Source: Wolinella sp052173415
Lineage (GTDB): Bacteria > Campylobacterota > Campylobacteria > Campylobacterales > Helicobacteraceae
Direction: 5' to 3'
Length of the DNA stretch: 64,000 bases
NCBI GenBank assembly: GCA_052173415.1
Contig: JBQMYQ010000003.1
Span: 1-64,000 of the forward strand
Shown: positions 58,839 through 64,000 of the stretch, piece after piece
Layout: each line of letters starts with the position of its first letter
How positions within the stretch are numbered: the first letter of the stretch is position 1
Position numbers and translations under genes: made by a program
Notes under the pieces: model-generated
Databases searched by the model: none
What the model was told of the DNA's origin: nothing
What the model saw: the letters and a program-made list of their open reading frames with translations, nothing else

Positions 58839-60119
58839 TTAGGGCGCACAAACAACGCTGAATGTGAGATTTGCGAGCTCCTTATGCTCTTTGATGTAGC
58901 GGTTAATCTCTTCAAGGCTTAGTGTGGCAATCTTTGCTAGCTCCTCTTTGGCATAATCAAGCGGCAAGCCCCTATAATAGGCAGAAAATGCACTTCCTAG
59001 TCGCTGACTGAGCGTCTCATTGCGCAAAGGCTCGCTCCCAAGCAAGAATCGCTTCGCCCCCTCCAGCTCCTCTTGCGTGATTCCTTTATCCAAAAACTCC
59101 GCAACAAGCTCGCGCACCAAGGCAATAGCTTGCTTCTCATTCTCCAATTTTGTCTGCAAATAGCCCGAAGTGTAGCTCGCGCTCTTATGCAAATTAATCC
59201 GCCAATACGCCGAATACGCCAATCCGCGCTTCACGCGAATCTCCTCCATCATGCGACTGCCAAAGCCGCTACTCCCAAGCACAAAAGCCGCCACTTTCGC
59301 CTTGTAGCCTTCCTTAAAATCGCTAAAGCTAAAGGGAGTAGCGAAATGGATATAAGCTTGAGTGGTGTTGCGTTTGATGTATTCCACCTGAGAATCGGGG
59401 CGAACCTCATAAGATAGGGCTTTATAGGGCTCTCCTTGAGGCAATAGGGTGAGAATCGGCGCAAGCTCCTTTTTAATCTCCGAAAGCTCCACATCGCCCC
59501 CTACAAGCACGATTGCACGCTCTAAGAGGAGCTGATTCCTGATAAATCTTTGAATATCCTTAAGCGTAATTTTTTGCACATCTTCAATGCTTCCTTTGCG
59601 CGGATTTGCTAGAGGAGTATCTGCGAAAATACGCCTATTTAGCGCGGTGCTTGCAATGTAATCAAAGTCGCTCTCCTTGTGGAGCAGGGAAGTTTTCGTC
59701 TCCATTTTGATCTTCTCCAGCGTCCCTTTGGTGAGATTTGGATTGCTTAGGAGCTCTGAGAGGAGCGATAGAGCCTTTGATTGCTGCTCTTTTAGCATCA
59801 AAAGATCAAACACGAGCGTCTCTGTGCCACTCGTAACATTCAAACTAATCGCGCGATTCTCAAGCTCTGTGGCAAAGCCCACCGAACCAAGGCGTTTGCT
59901 CCCTTCATTGAGGAGCTTTGCTGAGAGCGCAGCCAGTCCGGGAATCGTATCAGCGACGATTCCTGCCCCCTCAAAACATAGCTGCACATTTACCGCGCCC
60001 GCAATCCTGCCTTTTTCATAAATTAGCGGGACGCTAACCCCCTTAATCTCGATGTGACTAAGCTCTGCTGCCATGATGATTCCTTGTAATAGAGTGATAA
60101 AAAACAGGCGCAAAAACAT
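58839..60119 (-). CDS. M16-family peptidase-like protein, probably non-catalytic
   Basis: A secreted or membrane-anchored protein of 426 residues (MFLRLFFITLLQGIIMAAEL as signal peptide), with the M16 fold: strands and helices including PGLAALSAKLLNEGSKRLGS at the position of the zinc site and YLQTKLENEKQAIALVRELV in the second half. The zinc-binding HxxEH of active members is not there; the equivalent reads SAKLL. Thus it is probably a structural or regulatory subunit of a pair. H. pylori has a similar gene beside mqnC and bamA. It follows mqnC after one base and precedes recG. Confidence 0.85.
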   Translation of the reverse strand: MFLRLFFITLLQGIIMAAELSHIEIKGVSVPLIYEKGRIAGAVNVQLCFEGAGIVADTIPGLAALSAKLLNEGSKRLGSVGFATELENRAISLNVTSGTETLVFDLLMLKEQQSKALSLLSELLSNPNLTKGTLEKIKMETKTSLLHKESDFDYIASTALNRRIFADTPLANPRKGSIEDVQKITLKDIQRFIRNQLLLERAIVLVGGDVELSEIKKELAPILTLLPQGEPYKALSYEVRPDSQVEYIKRNTTQAYIHFATPFSFSDFKEGYKAKVAAFVLGSSGFGSRMMEEIRVKRGLAYSAYWRINLHKSASYTSGYLQTKLENEKQAIALVRELVAEFLDKGITQEELEGAKRFLLGSEPLRNETLSQRLGSAFSAYYRGLPLDYAKEELAKIATLSLEEINRYIKEHKELANLTFSVVCAP

Positions 60120-60120
60120 G

Positions 60121-61158
60121 TTAATAACGCTTCAAAATCTCATAGGCGGTATTGCGTTTTGCAGGCGATTCCCCGATGTCCCTGATGAGCATAATCATCT
60201 CCTCTTCATTCATGCGATTACTCACACCTGCGGCGGATACGACGTTTTCTTCCATCATCGTGCTCCCCAAATCATTCGCGCCAAAGAGCAACGCCATCTG
60301 CCCGATGTGGCTTCCTTGCGTGACCCACGAGCTTTGTATGTTTTTGAAATTATCCAAATAGAGGCGACTTGCGGCTAAAAGGCGAAGATAGCGGTTTGAT
60401 GAAGCCTTCTGAATCTCGGGGAATTGCGCTTTTAGCGGTGTATTATGGGGCTGAAAAGACCACAAGATAAATGCGCGGAATCCGCCCGTCTCATCTTGCA
60501 AAGTGCGGATTCTCCGCCAATGCTCCACAATATCCTCATCATTCTCAATGCTTCCAAACATCATCGTCGCCGTGCTTTTCATGCCAATCTCATGCGCAGC
60601 TCTATGCACCTCAATCCAGCGATCCGCGCTCAGCTTTTTGGGTGCAATAATATCGCGCACACGATCGCTTAAAATCTCCGCCCCTGCGCCGGGAATCGAA
60701 GAGAGCCCAGCTGCTTGCAAACGTAAAAGCGTCTCTTTGAGCGAAAGCTTTGAGAGGCGCGCGATGTAATCCACTTCAATCGCGGAGAATCCGTGGATTG
60801 TTACTTCGGGAAACTTCGTCGCAATGTGCGAAACAAGGCGTTCATACCACTCGATTTTAAGCTCCGGATGCACCCCGCCTTGGAAGAGAATCTGCGTCCC
60901 GCCAATGGCGATGAGCTCCTCAATCTTGCGGTCGATTTCAGAAAAGGGCAAAATATAAGTCTCGCTCTGCGAAATTTTGCGCTTAAAGGCACAAAATTTA
61001 CAATCCACCCAGCAGATATTCGTGTAATTGATATTGCGATCGACGACAAAAGTGGTGATTCCCTCAGGGTGGAGCTCCTTTTTACGCGCATAAGCGCGCG
61101 CTCCAAGCTCCTTTAGGGGTGTTTGTTTCAATTCGCGCAACACCTGCTCATCGCTCAT
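60121..61158 (-). CDS. mqnC: Cyclic dehypoxanthinyl futalosine synthase MqnC
   Basis: Radical SAM enzyme that cyclises dehypoxanthine futalosine in the futalosine route to menaquinone. It is about 345 residues. The cluster motif is YTNICWVDCKFCAFKRK near residue 50. GGTQILFQGGVHPELKIEWY and TVHIFGS-like IHGFSAIEVDYIA follow, and SIPGAGAEILSDRVRDIIAP is diagnostic of the MqnC/MqnE group. The ATG was chosen after AAGTGATAAAA; a GTG three codons upstream is an alternative. It lies 89 bases after bamA. Confidence 0.92.
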   Translation of the reverse strand: MSDEQVLRELKQTPLKELGARAYARKKELHPEGITTFVVDRNINYTNICWVDCKFCAFKRKISQSETYILPFSEIDRKIEELIAIGGTQILFQGGVHPELKIEWYERLVSHIATKFPEVTIHGFSAIEVDYIARLSKLSLKETLLRLQAAGLSSIPGAGAEILSDRVRDIIAPKKLSADRWIEVHRAAHEIGMKSTATMMFGSIENDEDIVEHWRRIRTLQDETGGFRAFILWSFQPHNTPLKAQFPEIQKASSNRYLRLLAASRLYLDNFKNIQSSWVTQGSHIGQMALLFGANDLGSTMMEENVVSAAGVSNRMNEEEMIMLIRDIGESPAKRNTAYEILKRY

Positions 61159-61247
61159 TTTTATCACTTAAACAACCCTGTGTATCGATTTTGCGTCCTA
61201 TAAATCTGAACAGATTCCCACACTAAAATACTCCTGCCATATCATCG

Positions 61248-63479
61248 CTAAAATCTCTGCCCCATGGTAAATTCAAAAGAGGAGGTCTGATCCTCCTCTC
61301 TCTCGCCTATTGCGCGCGGGAAGATGAAGTTGATCGGTCCGATGGGCGAGATCCACTCAAGCGACACGCCCGCTGAGCTGCGCTGTAGCTCATTGAGACT
61401 GTGCTGCCCCACCATTCCGTAATCATAAAAGAGTGTGAGGCGCATCTGCACCGTCTCAAAGAGCCCGTAGCTAATCTCCGCGCTGTTGGAGAAGGTGTAT
61501 TTTCCGCCGATTCTCACACCATTGTGATCTCGGGGTGTGATGGAGCTTGATTTGTATCCACGAATCGTTGAGATTCCCCCAAGATAAAACTTTTCATTAA
61601 TAGGCAAATAGCCGCGATCCTCAATCGCTCCGATTCTCGCTTTATATCGGAGAATCACATCTTGATCGATCAGATCTTCCAAACTTTTATACAATGCTAG
61701 CCGAGCAAAATATTTATTAAATTTTTCATCACCGCCCACCCCAGCATATTCCATATAAGTCGATGCAATCACGCCATTGTGCGGAAAATAGTAATCATCG
61801 GTGTTATCAAACGAAAGCCCGGGGATAAGCGAACTCTTTATATAACGCCCTTCGCGATAATAGGACTTGTATCGTGCTTCAAGATTATTGGCAAAGCCCA
61901 AAAGCTGCGTATTGGCAAAGCTATATCCGAGCGTCGCCTGAAGATGATCGCTCAAATACCGCCCCACCACGAGATCAAAGCCGTTGCTGCGCTCGGTGTA
62001 GTCGTAGGTGTCGTAATCTCGCTGATAAATGCTGCCCGAGAAGCTGTATTGACTATCCAAAACACGCGGATTGGAGAGGTTGAAGCGATAGGTATTCTCT
62101 ACCCTACTCTTGTCGATGTAGATTCCCCCCGTCATGCCGCTCCCAAAGACGTTTTTATCCTTAATCGAGGCATTTCCAAGTAGTCCGTCATAGCCTCCAT
62201 AACCGATTCCAAACATAAATTCGCCCGTCCTGCCCTCCTTGACCTTCACGCGCAAATTCAGACTATCCTCGCTCACACGCTCTTCGCTAATCTCCACATC
62301 CTCAAAATAGCCTGTCCGACGAAGTGCATTGCGGGAATCTCTCACCCGCGTGGTGCTATACCATTCGCCCGGAGCGAGCAAAATCTCGCGCCGCACGACC
62401 CGATCGAGCGTGCGTGTATTTCCCGCAATCAGCACATCATGGATTTTGACCTTTTTCCCGGGCTCAATGCGATAAACCACGCGCACGGTGGAGTTTTCCG
62501 CATCTTTATCCAAATCGGGTATCACGCGCACAAAGGCATAGCCCAGATTCCCCACCACATTTTTTAGAGAATCCATATCCTTGCGGAGCTTCTGTATATC
62601 AAAGCGCATTCCCTTGCTAAGCCTAATCTCATCGGTCAATTCGCTAAGCTCCACCACAGGCTCGCTAAGCTCCACTTCGACATCGGAGATATAATAAATC
62701 TCCCCCTCGCTGATGTCAAATTCAAGCTCCGCATTATAGGTCGTGAAGTCCGCTACAAGCGTAGGTAGGCCAACTTTCGCGTCCAAAAAGCCTTTTTTCA
62801 TATAATAATCTTTTATACGATAGGAATCATTCTCCAGCTCATTGACGCGCAATTTCCCATCATTACGCCCCCACATCCAGCCCATAAATTCCCGCTCTTT
62901 ATTCGCACTGGGGATCTCGAGCTTACTTTGGCTGAGCTTTTTTGCACCCTTGTAGCGCGCTTTGCGGATAATAATCTCCTCGCCCTTATTCACATCAAGG
63001 ATCAGTTTATATGCCCGCTCATTGAGCGATTCTAAGCTCGCCTCAACGACGCTATCATAATAGCCCTTCTTCTCCAAAGCCGCAATAATGGCACTTTTGG
63101 CACGCTCAACCTTGCTCTCATCATAGAGATCGCCCTTTTTGAGCTTAATCTCCTTGTGTAGCGTCTCTTGCTCCTGCCCCGAACCATAGCCGTTAATCTC
63201 AATCTTCGCAATCACGGGCTTTTCCACGAAGTGATAGGTCAGATTCCCCTCCTCCTCTGTGACCCAAATGTCCTTAAAATACCCCTGCTTATAAAAATCA
63301 AGAATCGAGCGATCCACCTTCTCCACATCAAGCTTCTCGCCCACTTTTACCTGCGAAATCTCCTGTGCAACCATGGGCGATAGGTGAATGAGCCCCTCAT
63401 AAGATACGCTCCTAATCACGGGCAAAGGCGCGGCAAGTAAAAATGAGGCAAAAAGTGCAAACAACACGGGGAATCGCAT
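61248..63479 (-). CDS. bamA: Outer-membrane protein assembly factor BamA
   Basis: Inserts beta-barrel proteins into the outer membrane. It has 743 residues. A signal peptide (RFPVLFALFASFLLAAPLPV) is followed by five POTRA domains in residues 20-405, such as VIAKIEINGYGSGQEQETLH and KVKIHDVLIAGNTRTLDRVV. The C-terminal 16-stranded barrel holds the lid motif ISTIRGYKSSSITPRDHNGV near residue 610, matching VRGF in E. coli. It ends with FEFTMGQRF, the terminal aromatic signal. It is first of a run with mqnC, the M16 gene, recG, dnaB and comEC. Confidence 0.97.
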   Translation of the reverse strand: MRFPVLFALFASFLLAAPLPVIRSVSYEGLIHLSPMVAQEISQVKVGEKLDVEKVDRSILDFYKQGYFKDIWVTEEEGNLTYHFVEKPVIAKIEINGYGSGQEQETLHKEIKLKKGDLYDESKVERAKSAIIAALEKKGYYDSVVEASLESLNERAYKLILDVNKGEEIIIRKARYKGAKKLSQSKLEIPSANKEREFMGWMWGRNDGKLRVNELENDSYRIKDYYMKKGFLDAKVGLPTLVADFTTYNAELEFDISEGEIYYISDVEVELSEPVVELSELTDEIRLSKGMRFDIQKLRKDMDSLKNVVGNLGYAFVRVIPDLDKDAENSTVRVVYRIEPGKKVKIHDVLIAGNTRTLDRVVRREILLAPGEWYSTTRVRDSRNALRRTGYFEDVEISEERVSEDSLNLRVKVKEGRTGEFMFGIGYGGYDGLLGNASIKDKNVFGSGMTGGIYIDKSRVENTYRFNLSNPRVLDSQYSFSGSIYQRDYDTYDYTERSNGFDLVVGRYLSDHLQATLGYSFANTQLLGFANNLEARYKSYYREGRYIKSSLIPGLSFDNTDDYYFPHNGVIASTYMEYAGVGGDEKFNKYFARLALYKSLEDLIDQDVILRYKARIGAIEDRGYLPINEKFYLGGISTIRGYKSSSITPRDHNGVRIGGKYTFSNSAEISYGLFETVQMRLTLFYDYGMVGQHSLNELQRSSAGVSLEWISPIGPINFIFPRAIGEREEDQTSSFEFTMGQRF

Positions 63480-63578
63480 ATTTTAGGTGTTCCTTTAGGG
63501 CGTAATCTAATAGGGTGTAATCTAAAAAAAGAGGCTCATTATACCCGCTTAAGATTAATGCGCATTAAAAGGGCGTGG

Positions 63579-63584
63579 TATAAT
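63579..63584 (+). promoter_or_regulatory. Candidate -10 box of the tyrA promoter
   Basis: TATAAT, preceded by an AT-rich stretch, lies 33 bases before the tyrA start in the 138-base region shared with bamA. A -35 element is not obvious, as is usual for sigma-70 promoters in this group. Confidence 0.55.
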
Positions 63585-63617
63585 TGCGCGCCTATTTTTG
63601 GGAGTTAAAGGAGATTT

Positions 63618-64000
63618 ATGCAAGCGGGAATCGTAGGTCTTGGACTCATGGGTGGCTCGATGGGGCTCGCGCTCAAAGAGACCAAAATGTTCAAAACGGT
63701 CGTAGGTTTGGATGAAAACTCCATTCACGCGCAACAGGCGATTGCTCTGGGGCTTGTTGATGAGTGTGTGAATATGGGGGAGATTTGCAAATGCGATGTG
63801 ATGTTTTTGGCGATTCCCGTAGATGCGATTATCAAGACGCTTCACGCTCTCCCGTCAATCGCTCCTCATACGACCATCATCGATCTAGGTAGCACCAAAG
63901 CGCAAATCGTGCGCGCGATTCCGCCCAAAATACGCAAAAACTTCATCGCTGCGCACCCGATGTGTGGCACGGAAAACTTCGGACCCAAGGCGGCTTTCAA
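63618..64000 (+). CDS. tyrA: Prephenate dehydrogenase, N-terminal part
   Basis: NAD-dependent enzyme of tyrosine synthesis; only the first 127 codons are in the window and it runs off the right edge. The Rossmann motif is AGIVGLGLMGGSMGLALKET at the N-terminus, and FIAAHPMCGTENFGPKAAF holds the family's catalytic His. The ATG follows AAAGGAG. The gene is divergent from bamA. A shikimate or arogenate-type variant cannot be excluded from this part alone. Confidence 0.9.
   Translation, partial: MQAGIVGLGLMGGSMGLALKETKMFKTVVGLDENSIHAQQAIALGLVDECVNMGEICKCDVMFLAIPVDAIIKTLHALPSIAPHTTIIDLGSTKAQIVRAIPPKIRKNFIAAHPMCGTENFGPKAAF

Noticed and set aside
1..64000. CRISPR arrays, insertion sequences, integrases or prophage structural genes
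   Set aside because: I looked for direct repeats with spacers, transposase motifs and phage structural genes and saw none; the only phage-like gene is the orphan repressor.

Overview
The window looks like a chromosomal segment from a Campylobacterota bacterium, most likely in or near the Helicobacteraceae (Helicobacter/Wolinella side). The evidence is gene content and order: accA-fabF-acpP-fabG-rpsU, gmhB-hldD-hldE-gmhA, nikR-nadD, gyrA-hypothetical-flgR, dnaB-comEC-mqnP and bamA-mqnC-M16 peptidase all follow, from memory, arrangements known in Helicobacter pylori. Futalosine-pathway menaquinone genes, a CmeRABC-like pump, a DUF3373-type porin and CcoG fit the same group. Base composition is in the mid to upper forties in GC by eye. 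No rRNA, CRISPR array, insertion sequence or integrase was seen.

Layout. 1-5.1 kb: an RND efflux operon (TetR regulator, adaptor, inner-membrane pump, start of an outer-membrane lipoprotein), all on the minus strand. 5.2-11.3 kb: amino-acid-type transporters (NSS and AEC), MutY, a nitroreductase, a stand-alone TrpB and small membrane proteins. 11.3-22.6 kb: an almost unbroken minus-strand run of 14 genes: prepilin peptidase, LptF-like permease, TruA, a frameshifted SafE-like gene, the ADP-heptose pathway (gmhB, hldD, hldE, gmhA), an unknown gene, the anaerobic ribonucleotide reductase set, YhcH and a tetraheme cytochrome. 22.8-27.5 kb: nikR-nadD-rsfS, a thioesterase, cmoB, a GNAT protein, an orphan CI-like repressor and a LOG-family protein. 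27.8-32.9 kb: two pseudopilins, then fatty-acid synthesis genes and rpsU. 33.2-38.3 kb: a frameshifted ccoG, a SLAC1/TehA channel and an unassigned FtsX-type ABC transporter with a Cys-rich membrane partner. 38.4-42.1 kb: two tRNA genes, a porin with a G9 tract and a triple-rhodanese protein. 42.2-50.3 kb: radical SAM, hemE, asd, flgR, gyrA and neighbours. 50.3-64 kb: cyclophilin, a queuosine-precursor-type transporter, and a long run from bamA through mqnC, an M16 protein, recG, dnaB, comEC, a DUF502 protein and mqnP, ending with the start of tyrA.

How the genes work together. The heptose genes supply LPS inner core, LptF-like and BamA serve outer-membrane assembly, and mqnC/mqnP supply menaquinone. 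NrdD/NrdG, the multiheme cytochrome, CcoG and the rhodanese suggest low-oxygen respiratory life. Prepilin peptidase, two pseudopilins and ComEC could be parts of one DNA-uptake machine.

The most unusual features are these. (1) The hexamer GATTCC/GGAATC, often extended to GATTCCCGC, is greatly over-represented in genes and between them (about 220 copies by manual count against about 31 expected in random sequence). It occurs as spaced arrays and as tight inverted pairs, one of which forms a terminator. This pattern resembles a DNA uptake sequence. (2) The glycyl-radical segment of NrdD is encoded by its own 58-codon gene, separate from the catalytic subunit. (3) A homopolymeric G9 tract lies inside the porin gene and a C10 tract lies beside it, which makes phase variation possible. 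(4) There are frameshifts in ccoG and in the SafE-like gene. (5) A four-gene ABC/thiol-redox membrane cluster has no clear function.
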